Source: Undaria pinnatifida
Taxonomy: Eukaryota > Sar > Phaeophyceae > Laminariales > Alariaceae
Direction: 5' to 3'
Assembly: GCA_012845835.1 (NCBI GenBank)
Contig: JABAKD010000002.1
Coordinates: 11,754,120-11,818,119, forward strand
Length of the DNA: 64,000 nucleotides
Shown here: positions 37,101 through 47,664 of the stretch, one piece after another
Numbering within the stretch: position 1 is the stretch's first letter
Layout of the letters: the number at the start of each line of letters is the position of its first letter
Notes under the pieces: model-generated
The model's input: the letters and a program-made list of their open reading frames with translations, nothing else
The model's database searches: none
What the model was told of the DNA's origin: nothing
Made by a program: the position numbers and the translations under genes

Positions 37101-40100
37101 CGGCAGCAGCGGCTGCGACGGCGACGACACCGACGACGGCACAGCGGCGCCAGCGACGGCACCGTTGACGGCTGTGTCGGCACCGATGACGTCCATGAAG
37201 GCACCCATGACGTCCATGAAGGCACCGATGACCAGCACATTGACGTCCTTGACGGTACAAGTGACAGTTGTGTCGGCACGTTGGCGTACTTGACAGCACC
37301 GGTGATGCTGCCAGCACCGGTAGTGCCCTTGATGGTACCGGTGTCGGCTCATACCGTACTCCCTCGTCTTCCGGGGGTATCAGCACCTCCGGTAGTAACG
37401 GCGCCGGTGACGGGGGGTTCCCACCCCATGCTCAGGTAAAACGCTTCCCGCGGGTGTTCCCAAGTGACATCGCGGGTGTACGACCTGCGGTTGGACACAA
37501 GCAGCACCTTGTGACAGTCCCTCGTGTGGTTGCTCCCGCTACTCAGGAAGAAACACACCTGTGCCTTCGGCTCAGATTTCAACGCCCGCTTCACATGGTA
37601 AAATCGGGCTTAATAAACAGGAGCAGTCGCAAGAGCGGTGCCCCGCCGTACAGCTTATGAAATGGCGACAGCCTGTCCGGCTTGTCACTCACCCTCGCGG
37701 ACACGTTGATGGCATCACTCGCGTGCACGCACGCTTCCGCCCAAAGAGACCCTGTCGGCCGCCAAGACGCGCCGCCGAACAGACGGGGGGTCTCCAGGCA
37801 GGACGCGATCGCGGCCTCCAAGACTAGAGCCATCCTGCGCTCGACCACGCCGTCGTAGATCGGAGAGTCGACTGGCGTGAGTTCACGGCGATACAGTGGT
37901 AGTCCAACAGCGTCACGAACTCACCCTTGGTGCATTCAGTGCCGTTGTCTGAGCGCAGGCACTCCACAATGGATGGGGTGCACTGTCTACAAACGTTAGC
38001 AAAAAAACTAGCGAAAACAGCGGGCACGTCGGACTTCTGCTTAAGGAAGTAAGTGCAGCCAAACCGAAAAAAATCGCCCACGATCAGGAGATAGTAGTGA
38101 CCACCAGACGACGAGGGACGCTTTCCGGACAGGTCTACGAACAGGCGTTCTAGGGGCTTGGTCGAGCGGCTAGTAGTCGACCGCGGGACTGGCATCCTCC
38201 TCCCCTTCCGAACACCCAGCACAAGGAACAAACTCTCCAGCCACCTTCACACCTTGTTGGCGCGCCGTTTCACGCAGGGTTTCAGTATGGGACTGGGCTA
38301 GCGCAACGTGAAGATCGTTAATGTCGATACGTTATTGCTAGCCCGGGACCGATACTGCGTTAGCGATGGGGAGTTTCGTTATCCTGGTGGCGAAACAATA
38401 TTAACCAGCTTCTCTGCGCACAAACGAAACACTCCCCCCGAGCATGTGGACCCCCTCGTTGTCCATGGCCACACGGCATTTTGGCATCACAGCGTGCAGT
38501 GAGAACGATTTAAAACGGACTCCGGGTACGTAAGACACTTTTGGCAGGCTCACGCGCGGGTCACCACCAGGGCAGTGCACCAGCAAAGACAACTTCCCAA
38601 AACACTCGATACCCACCATCGTCATGTCACCTATCACCAACCTCTCCTTACCTGCCGGAGGGGAGGTACAATCAAACATCCCAGTGGAGTCCCCCGGGAC
38701 ATGGCACGAAGCACCAGACTCTGCGACCCAGTGGTCTGTTTCATTACCCCTGGAAAGGTCACGACCAGGCGTCTCATTATCATTAAAGGCGTAGCTGGGT
38801 AGGTACGCAGTCTGGGCGGTGAGAAGGTGAGGGTTGTCAGCTGACGTGCTACTGCTTTGCGTCCATTCCGGTACCCCAGGTTGATCATGCGGAGAGTAAA
38901 AAACGGCCGGGGGGGCGTTCGGTGGAGAGGCGGCTCTTCGGGGCATAGCTAGTCGGAGCGTAACTACCAGCCCCATAGGGCTGATAGTCTGCTTCGGCCT
39001 GCCAATTTCCGTCGTAAGACGCTAAGGGGGGGTTGGAAGGATGCAGCATGCGCTCCTAAATAACCTGAGTTGGTGGGGAATTAAGTGTGACGTTTGCATG
39101 TGCATGTGGGTCAGTAGTGCATTGGGCAGCATAATGCCCAGGTTGCTCACATCTGAAGCACAACCGGCGAGGCATTGCGGTACGTCTACGTGGCGGTCCC
39201 AACCCTGCGGGTGGGGGGAATCTCGATGGTTGTGCACCAGGCGGAGGTTGAACTGGGATGTATCCCATCGGGGTTACATCACGGGCGCTTCCAAAACGTG
39301 GTGACCTCGAGTCATCCCAACGCCACAGCCCATATGTCGGATCTAAACGACACGATGGACCCACTACACCGCTTCCATCACTCTGATACGGCTGCTGTTG
39401 TTGTTGCTGCTGCTGCTGCGGCTGCGACCGGTTCTGCTGTTGGTGCTTGTGTTTCCCGTTTCTTAGTTCCCCCCTATGGTCCTGCCCGATCCCGCCACCC
39501 CCTGCACCGGCCGGTTGTGCACCGCCGGCGTAGAGAGCATGAGGGTCTACCGCCTTAGTCTGACCTTTTCCTTTTCCTACGTCCTTCTTCTCCGACATGC
39601 ATGCGTTTTGAAACGTCTCTTAAATTCCAGCACGGGTCAGACCAGGGCGGGCCGAACTAATTTTCTTCTCAACGTTGTAAAACGCCGACAGGTTTTGGAC
39701 CATGTGTACATTCACTTCGTCATCCTTGTTGCCTCCTGACATGGTCAGTTTCTGCGCTGTCTTGGCCATTCGGCTTAAGTAATCTGCAGGGTCTTCGCCC
39801 TCTTATCATCGTAATTGCGTCGAGCTCTTGTGCTACTCCACGCTTCTCCACAACCGTCTTGGGAGCGTAAAAGTTATCTATGACTTTCGTAAAAGTCATC
39901 CATGACTTTCCATGCACCGCCTTAGGATTTTGTGTCTTATCATTCTGGTTAAACACGGGGAGTCAGAGTCAATAGCTTCTATTAATATCAAAAACTCTCA
40001 AGCCATCCTAGCACGCGCAATCGTTGTAGCCGAGTGCCTCAACAGCAAGTCGTCGTGAGTGAGGACGTCATCAGCTACTAACACACGGTTGGACGTCTCT

Positions 40101-43100
40101 CTATAGGCATCTCGGGCACCCTTGTTTCCCGCAAACGATGTAAACTTTGCTTGCCAAAGGGGCCACGTGTCTCTCTGGTTTTGAAACTTGGGTGGGAGAT
40201 TGCTACCAAAATACCCACCTCGATGGCCCAGCCCGTGCATAACGGACGTAGGCGTAAAAGAAGTTGGGGCCGTGCGGTGTGACTCCTTCCAGTAGGACCA
40301 CTTTACGCTGGAAAACACCAGCTGCTCCAAAATCTCGGGTGGAATCACGCCGCTACTCCGTGGGACTGCACTCGAATCAACGTCCCCAATGGCTCGGTTG
40401 ATACCTCCAGCTAGCTATCTTCCGCAGAAAAGCCCCAGTCGCACAATATCCTGGCTTCTAAGAAGGATCGGATCTCGGTCGCGCGATAACTATCGTGTCT
40501 CGTTGACCATATGAAGCGTAGAGGACTTACCCGTTGAGCGACTAGTAGTGGGGTAGGGAGTCACCAGTGTAAAAACAAGTACAAGACGTGTAAATTGTAT
40601 TATCGCTCCTTGCCGAGGCAACACGTGGAGTGCACTCCACTCGGCAGAATATAAGCAGCTAGTTAGGCCGAATTTTATTCTGCCATCCCGATAACCCGCT
40701 ACCGTAGCCAAACAATTATTGAAAATCCCTGCTATAATCAACCGTTGTCATACCCGTATCGTATCTAAGCACACAATCAACGGCCTCCCTGCTTTTTTGT
40801 TAATTGCTTTGTCATTTTTGCTATTATTCGGGTCTTCTGCGCGTCTGCTAAATATGGATGCCGTTGCATAAGGTTTCGCGTCTAGGGGACGAGCTTCGGG
40901 AGAAGGAAAACACGATTCTCCGACACCGCCTTGGGCCGGATTGGACGCCGGCTCTCGATCAAAGCACTAAGGCATGTATACCAGCGTGTGTCATGGACGA
41001 AACCCCAATGCCCCCCCCCACAACGCCTCTCCCACCGTATCATATTATATGACACCGGTGAAGGCTTGAACGGAGCGACGCTGTGGTTGTATTTTACCTT
41101 GCATGTTTGAACAGCTGCTACCCTCTGGTTGTATTTTACCTTGCATGGCACTTACCCCTTTAACTGCTAGAGAAATAATCCCGAACTATTTCCAAGCATT
41201 TTGTCGCAAACAATGAGGGTGTACTAGTAGGTTTTTGCCGGTCTGAATTTTCAGTTTTCACCGCTCGGTACCAGGGTAACACTACTAACTCGACTGAACC
41301 TTAATCTTGCACTCTGGCTTCCAGGATCCACACACCTCAGACGAGCTACAGCATTTGCGAGATCGACTGGCAGAATCGGAGAGAAGTGTACGAGTGATGA
41401 GACTAAGGGAGGCGAGGGCTTTGGAGCGGTTCACGGACATGGAGAAGGGATGCGCAGACGCCAACGCAAAGGCTGAGCAAACCCAGGCGAGTTCAATCGT
41501 CAATGATACAAACATACTGGTACGAGTAGCACAAGTAGATGAACGGATGCGCCTGCTCTTCGAGGGAAGCCCAAGTACTTACGGCGCGTTTGGGAGTCGC
41601 CGTACGGATACGGCCAAATTGTCCCGCTGAATTTTGAAGTCGGTTGTCCCCAAAACGCGTGCAGCTGTGAAGGAGCCGATAGGTCGGAACATGATCAAAA
41701 TTTTGAATTACGAAAAGGTGGGATTGAGCATACGCAGGAAAACGGCCAACATGCGCTGGCCATATGCACTATCCTATGCGCCTCACCCCCCACCCCCCCC
41801 GCCACGGCCGCGTACCTGTTACTACACATTCACGGTTTCCAGGACTCGCTTGTCAACGCACAATTGGAGCTATCGTCAAGACCGTCGCTTCGAAACTGGC
41901 GTGCCAGCCAGCGGCGGATTGCCGACCTTGAAACCAAGCTGGCGCAAGCCACCACCCAGGTTTTGCCTCCTTGCGTAATTCCCAAGCGTGTGACTGCGGG
42001 GAGAAATGACGATGCATATTATTGAGTTTGCGGAATCAACTTTGGATCTATTATCTCCCTCGGCGAGGTAGTTCGTAATTCGGCACGATCAGGTCTGAAC
42101 GTCGTTAATTAGTACTTGGCAGGATGTTTATGTGTTTTACCAGGTATACGATCACGCGACGACAATCGATTGTATAGGTTGGTGCCTAGTATATCATATA
42201 CTGGATCGGAAGCGCGGTGATAGCCCAAGAGCGTCGTCAAGTATGAATTATGCATGCGATCGGGAGGCTATGACAGTTGACTACGAGTGTAGTAACGACG
42301 GGCTGGATCGGCAGCACCGTGATAGCCCTGAAGTCGTTCATGCTTTGACGATTCGTTTCGCACACCGTCCAACTGTCGTGGCGTGTGATATTCTAGGCGA
42401 AAGAAGCCGTGGACGTCGCGGAGCTCCGGCGTTGGGTGGACACTAGGGAGCTCATGCGAAGAGACAGGGGGAACCACCGCCTCAAGCTGGATAAGCTGGA
42501 CGAATTGCCCAGTGCTGTAATGAAGCAGGTAAAGTCGACGTGCAGCAGGGTTCGCGTTTAGGTGGGCTCCGCGCTGTCTACGTACGCCCAGGAAGCTCTC
42601 GAAAGTAGCTGTAGTGGAGCAATGGTTTACCGGCTCGCTCCAACCGAATTAGCGGCCAAAATCAGCTGACGGTTGGATGACAGCAATAATTCCTGAGGTA
42701 CGAATACTCGTTTTTTTTTATTGAAATATGAAAGATAAACTTATGAACGAAGTGTTGTTAGCGATTAGGCTGACGTTCCTTGGTACAGCCACACATACAT
42801 TGCCAGACGGCAAACGAACTATGCACGGCTCGCGACTTGCACATGCGTGTCTGTGACGATTGACGTTGACTTCCCGTCCGTCTGTATGCGCTGTATGTGT
42901 TGTATGTGCTCTGCGTGACGCGCGGCGCAGGTCCTTCAGGACGCATGTCGCCTCCTTGCCTTGCAGGATGTTTCCCTCCTCGGGCCGTCGGTAGCGAAGC
43001 TAACCAAGGTGGTGCAAATGCTGCCGCGCCTGGAACGCTTCGTCAACAGGTCAGATCGTGAAATCGAAGACAATAGATTTTTTGCTGATTTTTTGTGCAA

Positions 43101-46015
43101 ATTTGGCCTGCTGGCCGTCTGTCAACTCTGTGAGCTTTGGCACACTCGCAATCGCCGAACTCAAGTTGGTATCACCCTCGGTATGGAATACTCACAGTCA
43201 CTAGACGCAATATAGTATTACCCCCCCTCGTCCGGTGTGCCATACCCGACCATGGAAGGTCGTTTTGTTCTGTCTTTTTTGGTGTTTGTCCTTCTTTTTG
43301 TCACTTGATCATTGAAATTCCTCTGCGTACCCTGTTTTCTTTGTTTGTTCTCCCGTCCGTTTCGGTGTTTGTTTATCAGCCCTAATCCCCTCATTTGATT
43401 ATCTATCCCCATTGGTGTTTTTTCTCGTATCCTCGTCGCTTGTTCCAGCGTCTGCGTGTTCGTGTTTCGACACTCTTCGGAGGTGCTATCGGCGCCAAGC
43501 GACGGATCGTTGTCCCAGCTTCTGGACGGTAGGGCACAGACCATGGAAGACGTTCTGCCTCTCCTCGAGCTCTGGCTAGCCCGCGCTCAAGAGCCGGTAC
43601 AGCTCAAGGTATAACATAGATGAAAAGGAAGGTCACGTGTTGACCCGTTTCGAGTTGCACCCACGTTTTGATATACTGTTTGCGGTTCTAATGGGGTTAA
43701 CTGAGATCGTGCCGTCACGTGTTGCCTTTTATGATTTCCTGAAACGTTGGAAATGTATTGACCGCGATGACAGTGTCTATGTACCCCAAAGTTGAACGTT
43801 TCACGTGTCCGGCCGTTTGAGACGTCCTATCTTCCTTAGTCTGTTTTTTTTTTAATAGCTTCGTCACGTGTCCGGTCGTTTCTGGCATTATTTTTCCATG
43901 TCTTGCTTTTCTGTCGTTCTTTTTCCCCTGTCTTTTCTTTTTTTTTTTGCAGGAATTCCACAACGGCGTTTTGAGACTCCTGGACAAACGGACTGGGCTA
44001 TCTAGTGTGAGAGGCTTTGCTGTTGTGACGAATATGTGTCCCTCGTGTAGGCAGGTATTTCTTGGTGTTTTTGAGTAGCATTGAGCCCAACCGATATCCT
44101 CTTCATCCGTGGGCAAAAAAAGTTGTGTGTCGTACCTGGTATGTATTATTAATAATAATAGTAGTCGCTCGAAAACACGTAGCCGTTTTGTGCCGAATGG
44201 AAAATAGAATGTTTGAAATACAGCCATATCGTATGTCATACCGGTAGATGAAGCTAAGATGAATGCGAGCAAACGTTTTGTTTTCTTTGTTCTGCCATTA
44301 AATATCGATGAAAAGCGAACGCCAAACCATGGATACGTTTTACATGTCGGCATGAAATCTGCTTATTTGTAGCTTCCTCGCGTCGCCTGACGTAGCAGGG
44401 GGCTCGTGGCGCATTCGGCAAGAGCGACAGGGCTGTTTTGTCTGCAATCCAGCACTTGGTGGCGTTGGAGCGCACGTCTCTGGAAGGGGTGCATCTCAAC
44501 GAGCAAGCTGACTGGAGCCTAAACGTGAGGCCCCGCAGACTCAAACTTGCTACAATTTGCTACCAGGTATCAAAAATAGCTCTTTGGGAGCTTGGAAGAG
44601 GAAAAAATAATAAAAATGGCGATTAGAGCATCAGCCACATGAAGCAATGCGGGCTGCTAGCTTAGGGAGTTATATTTTTCATGTCGTACCCCAATGCAAG
44701 GCGTTGTACTACACGCGCGAAGAATGAATTATTGCATGCTGCGATGATAATACCGCAAATCTCGTTTTGTTTTCGTTTTACAATGTGAATAGTTATTTCG
44801 ACCTTCATGCGAGTACCATTTTTGCCCGGCCGGCTTATTTTGTGGCAGTCTCTCACGCCACTCACTTGCGTGCGCGGACGTGCCAGCCCAATGGCCGCGG
44901 CAGTACTGATAAGGCGGTGACAACCCCCCCTCTTTTTTGCGTCCGTTTTTTTGCAGGATGACCCGGAACAACCTGTGAACCGTGTCGTGCGCCACTTCCA
45001 GCTCCTGTTTGGCGTGAAGTCTATAGGAGGTTGCACCGCAAAGCTCAACGAGGTATTTTGCATTATAGGTTTGACAAACCATGCTACTGCTCGCGTTGTA
45101 ATATTGCAAAATACGTGCCCTCAATTTACAGTAGTTTGTTTGTTCCCGAAACGCTCGGCAGGTTGTAAAAGGGGTGAGGATAATCCTTAACGAGCCGAAA
45201 CACCGTGGCGAATCGGTGGGACAAATACGTTTTTTGAATTTTTCCACGAAAAACGATGACACGATTCGTGACGAAAAAAAACTGACAACAAATGAAACAA
45301 ACGTGACTTGATGCTAATGCCTGCTCAGGAATTGCAAATGTCATCACGTTTCGTGATACCAGGTGCTTGATTTGTGGAGGACGTTACGTAGAAATGAGTA
45401 TCTACCGACTGGGAAAACTCGTAGCTGGCGCATTGTTCTGTTTCATAGAATGAGCGTTATTCCTTATATTCCTTCGTCGCTCTCTTGTTGTCGTCCTTGT
45501 TAGTATCATCTCTGTATTGACGCGTCCTACAACCACGTAACTCGACACGATGCCGTAGACGAAGAGTATTCAGACGCATCCTTAGATCATGGAATTTACT
45601 ATGTCACTAACTCCTTACATACAAATATGAGTCATACCGTGTTGTCACCGTCTGGCCCCGAGAGACCAGCCACCCAGCCGAGGCTGCCCGGACGAGGATA
45701 ATAATGCCTCGCATCAAATTCAAAACCTCAATCTCGGGAGACCAGTATCGAACCACCGAATACCACCAACAGTCTCACCTCTTTGCTTCTCCGTCCCAGG
45801 TGTACCGGTTCACGAGCGAGATGCACACTTTCCTGAGGACAGCTGCAGACTTGCTGGACATGCCGAATGCTAAGGCCGAAGCGGTTATGAAGCAACTCGA
45901 AGCCGTGCTAGAGGAGAGGGTTGGCGTCGATCCTGACGCGTGTCTACGCGTTTCTCATGACGCGGGGTCATGGACGGCGGGGAGGCAGATGGAGGAGCGT
46001 CCTGCGGAGGTGTAA
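25189..46015 (+). CDS. CEP70: CEP70-like centrosomal coiled-coil protein
   Basis: CEP70 organises microtubules at the centrosome or basal body. Plus-strand exons join in phase: 25189-25258, 25860-25944, 26440-26755, 27117-27296, 28271-28399, 28983-29120, 31886-31993, 32892-33008, 33374-33478, 41325-41486, 41843-41959, 42397-42528, 42931-43049, 43449-43608, 43953-44006, 44399-44524, 44957-45052, 45800-46015 (TAA). The conceptual protein has WDTLNETIREQGFRPVSL, then heptad-rich coiled coil (RESGRLKAQL, KERLAQQKERA, ELQHLRDRLAESE), QLELSSRPSLRNW, NHRLKLDKLDELP, LPRLERFVN, and a C-terminal VVRHFQLLFGVKSIGG with VYRFTSEMHTFLRTAADLL. These match CEP70-family landmarks as I remember them. The intron after 41486 uses a GC donor. 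The start codon is not fixed; an in-frame ATG at 25,691 is an alternative. The first two exons are the least certain. Confidence 0.75.
26440..26755 (+). CDS. CEP70: CEP70-like gene, N-terminal low-complexity exon
   Basis: Acceptor GCTCGTCAG leaves one base to complete the codon from 25944, and donor AGG|GTAGGT closes in phase 0. The exon encodes SGQLQARLLGIEAAVLD, then Gly/Ala/Ser-rich text. N-terminal low complexity is usual for this family. It is the longest internal exon of the gene. Confidence 0.65.
29742..29850 (+). repeat. Dispersed ~105 bp repeat, copy 1
   Basis: It contains GAAAACCCAACGTGCTCC, CCGGCATAGTAGGGATGCGA and GCACAAACTGAGTAC. A clear second copy lies at 60,768-60,880. It abuts LINE fragment A, so it may be part of that element's mobilised sequence. 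Confidence 0.75.
29860..30945 (+). mobile_element. LINE-type retrotransposon fragment A (3' part of reverse transcriptase ORF)
   Basis: Translated pieces in order are MDSILTDSHLGTRIK, VIVPKLEYAGEACEGNAKFV, LETVQMTAAKTVLGYS, MRKLTWQYKVRNLPEKRLP, a Lys/Arg/Glu-rich repeat, TCGTTIE…HIIGEYKLYKEERDV, LDECDVEEFGRLE and, after a frame change, TIAILGDRWWPQTAKQ. This is the C-terminal region of a non-LTR reverse transcriptase ORF. There are stops and at least one frameshift, and an internal ~78 bp duplication at 30,342-30,498. It lies in the CEP70-like intron between 29120 and 31886. Confidence 0.8.
30975..31790 (+). mobile_element. LINE-type retrotransposon fragment B (reverse transcriptase core)
   Basis: It reads MWRMMKHMTECAGSDVMLDG, then GVVQGYTLPPDLFMVCIDDM, then GLMLADDFVGISQTPEGLQ. 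The ADD motif is the polymerase active-site signature. It continues to a copy of the same segment that begins fragment A (DSHLGSRIN…LEYAR) and breaks off after AAKKVLGCS. The order core-then-C-terminus is reversed relative to fragment A, so these are two separate insertions or a tandem rearrangement. Stops are present; it is dead. Confidence 0.8.
32480..32840. repeat. Degenerate ~45-60 bp tandem repeat in CEP70-like intron
   Basis: Repeated words are ACAACTG(T/C)NACGTTTTCGTTAG, CGACAGCTAGNNTGTTTTC and TCCTTCTAC, with a short (AT)n tract at 32,702. The array ends about 50 bp before exon 32892. Confidence 0.55.
33836..34137 (-). repeat. Copia element 3' LTR
   Basis: It shares with 40,496-40,803 the words TGAAGCGTAGAGG, GGTAGG, TACAA…ACGTG-like, CTAATTAGG/CTAGTTAGG, CCGCTACC, ATAATCAACCGT and CGTATCTAAGCAC. 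On the element's strand the purine-rich AAAAAAAGCAGGGGGGC at its start looks like a polypurine tract. Confidence 0.85.
34940..35345. repeat. Three ~125-135 bp tandem units inside the copia element
   Basis: Each unit carries an AACGCATG/AATGCACG-like word, TCCAACGAGTCC-like, GTTCTGG, CCATACCAAGCTC, AAGACGCGTTG, TTTACA and ACATCATGCGC. They lie between RNase H and the 3' LTR. Confidence 0.8.
35350..35830 (-). pseudogene. Copia RNase H remnant
   Basis: On the minus strand: SGGAVMCAGACVCWSS, KCVTLSTTEAEYAALAD, EAMFLRILTAL, then in a second frame KHIDIWHHFLREQVF and SEEQHADFLTKVL. These are the standard copia RNase H blocks, including the TEAEYxAL and H-ADxLTK signatures. Two adjacent stops and a frameshift separate them. 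Confidence 0.85.
35894..36642 (-). pseudogene. Copia reverse transcriptase remnant
   Basis: Blocks in order are AGWVFGWNSHKLGV, ATRAKVRLVASGCGQHEGMD, LFETFGATSTAPCIRLL, QAFVQSNLE, YGSKQASRSWQNHM and VVHVDDIFAVG. The DD in HVDDI is the polymerase active-site pair. Frames break between 36,412 and 36,290. The match to copia reverse transcriptase (RVT_2 family) is clear. Confidence 0.9.
37030..37300. repeat. In-element minisatellite between integrase and reverse transcriptase
   Basis: A ~21-24 bp unit (GACGTCCATGAAGGCACC) and related GGCACC/ACGGC words are repeated in the linker between the integrase and polymerase parts. In the element's own strand it would encode repeats like MDVMGAF. Confidence 0.7.
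37824..38231 (-). pseudogene. Copia integrase core remnant
   Basis: It reads KPLERLFVDLSGKRP, GGHYYLLIVGDFFRFG, FFANVCRQCTPSIVECLRSDNG and TECTKGEF. The catalytic D (VDLSG), second D (LRSDNG-T-E) and following E pattern fit the copia integrase core. The upstream zinc-binding part is not clear. Confidence 0.85.
38401..38976 (-). pseudogene. Copia protease region
   Basis: DHWVAESGASCHVPGD corresponds to the copia protease start, where the active site is normally D-S-G; here the first Asp is Glu, which should inactivate it. The rest (VGIECFGKLSLLVH, VSYVPGVRFKSFSLH) follows the family pattern. Confidence 0.85.
39056..40348 (-). pseudogene. Copia gag region with zinc knuckle
   Basis: The upstream piece (39,998-40,348) has WPLWQAKFTSFAGNKGARDA and TSNRVLVADDVLTHDDLLLR, typical of copia gag (UBN2-like). 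The downstream piece (39,056-39,598) has a polyglutamine run and the CCHC knuckle CFRCEQPGHYAAQC. The region between is frameshifted. Confidence 0.8.
40496..40803 (-). repeat. Copia element 5' LTR
   Basis: Direct repeat partner of 33,836-34,137. Similarity to the 3' LTR continues outward through a GCAGG plus A-run block that looks like a polypurine tract, which is unexpected on the outer side of a 5' LTR. Confidence 0.8.
45800..46015 (+). CDS. CEP70: CEP70-like gene, terminal exon
   Basis: Acceptor CCGTCCCAG is followed by VYRFTSEMHTFLRTAADLLDM and an amphipathic helix (AEAVMKQLEAVLEER), ending PAEV and TAA at 46013. A diverged copy of the exon tail and early 3' flank lies about 200 bp downstream (46,203-46,300). 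Confidence 0.8.
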   Translation: MYRFTSEMHTFLRTAADLLDMPNAKAEAVMKQLEAVLEERVGVDPDACLRVSHDAGSWTAGRQMEERPAEV

Positions 46016-46529
46016 AGTGTACCTGGTCGGATTCTGCGTGACGTGTAGCCCCCACACAAACCCGCTTGACGTAACATAGTTATCAGAGATGGTGGTAACG
46101 ACGTGATGAACACCCATCTTTGATCATATTAGTTGTCTTCAGTAGAAACTTGAGCGGCAGGACAATTGTAACCGTCGCCAATTTGTGTGCGTTGAACCTC
46201 GGCCCAGCAGTTGGAGGAGCGTCCCGTGGAAGTGTAAGGTGTGGGTATGCGTCCGGTGTAGCCAACGCACGAACACACACCTGGCATATTAGTTGTAACC
46301 ATGTTGTAGAATTCGCGAGGAATATAGACCACCCGCGGCCGACGTATCACGAAACTTGCAGAGTTAGTATCGACCGTCCACACTCAATCGTCAACGTTAC
46401 AGCTGACGTGTTTGTAATTGTTTTTCTTTCGGGGCCTTAAGGCGCATATGACCCGATATGCGCAATATTTCTGAGAGAAGCCCAGCATTGCGAGAAGTGC
46501 GAGTTTTGTACGTATTTTCTCGTCTCCCT

Positions 46530-46790
46530 TTCCTTTTGGTAACTCAGACCCGGGGTCACCAAGCAGGCACTTCCCCCAATCTCCCCACTACGTACGGTGC
46601 ATGCCTTCATTTTTGTCACGAGAAGGGGTTGGCATTTTTCCCTCGTGGAATTGTGCATGCACACGCTACGTAGGCGCCTTCTGCGTGTCAAGTTCACCGA
46701 AGCAGAAAAAAAAAGTCCCTCGGGGGGATCGAACTCGCGAAGTCTACCGTAGCCCCACTAGAGCTGCACCCACGTTTCTGTGGACAAATT
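46530..46790 (-). repeat. tRNA-derived SINE copy
   Basis: On the minus strand it starts with a tRNA-like head: TGCAGCTCTAGTGG resembles an A box and GAGTTCGATCCCC a B box about 35 bases later, followed by GAGGGACT. After a T-run comes a body with CCTTCTCGTGACAAAAATG, GTAGTGGGGAG and GACCCCGGGTCTGAGTTA. The body is shared with copies at 13.3, 15.9 and 61.2 kb, and in part with 57.1-57.4 kb. Pol III promoter boxes plus a shared unrelated body define a SINE. Confidence 0.7.
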
Positions 46791-47664
46791 GTAGGAAATA
46801 GTGTGGGATACGACGATATTTTTTTATTGGGGAGAGGGTATAGTAATTGCGAGGATTGGATTCCCACTAGACCACCGGGGTCGCCGGATTGTAGGGAATA
46901 ATTGGCCAAGCAGATCGATGCGATGACAAGTGCTACAATAGCGAGAGGTACACTTGCACTTTTGGAGCCAAACGTGCGGTGACTGGTGGGAATCCTTAAA
47001 TCAGGAACTAGGCAATGTTGGTGGAGTGTCATTTGTGCTTCACCAGACTGTTAGTTCTTTTAGCTACCACTTGTGGGGGGCATAGGATTGTTGATCGTTT
47101 TTTTACCTACTGTGTTTGCATGGGATTGCTCATGATCGGGTTGCACTTTTTTGTATCTCGAAGTCAGTTTTGGGATGATTTAGGCTTTGCAAAGAGCTCC
47201 TCGTGTGAGGGACCTCCGAAAGGCTTTTAGATGCGCCCCCAGCAGCATGCGTTGGAGCTGTAAAGGTTGAATCAGTCACGGTGAAGATGTTAGCTTGACA
47301 AGAGCCGGCCGGAAAACAAACAAATTCCTTATTTGTTTTTCTGGGGAACGCCTTCATATTTGTTGACAAGCGTGACGGACTGAGACGGGGAGGCGGGGCT
47401 TCATTCGAATTTGACGGGACCTCTATTTTTTTTTGGCGTGGTTAAAACTAGAAATTCATCTTCGCTCGTAATAATACCTGGTAACATTTTTTGTTACTGG
47501 CGTGGACGAATCGGTTGTAGTTGGCCGATGCTGAGGGCTACGAGTTGGGTCACCGTTCATACAGCAAGGTGACATTGATACAGTAGAATGCCCGCCACGC
47601 GTTTCGATCTCAGCCAAAGGGTACCAGTATGGCAAAGACGGATTACTCAACGTTTGGACTACAG

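Larger units (their letters stand above)
33836..40805 (-). mobile_element. Degenerate Ty1/copia LTR retrotransposon
   Basis: Two direct repeats of about 300 bp (33,836-34,137 and 40,496-40,803) flank minus-strand gag, protease, integrase, reverse transcriptase and RNase H pieces in the copia order. The whole is about 7 kb and sits antisense in the 7.8 kb CEP70-like intron between 33478 and 41325. Reading frames are broken by stops and shifts, and the LTRs differ at many sites, so the insertion is old and not autonomous. The polyprotein is described piece by piece below. Confidence 0.9.
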
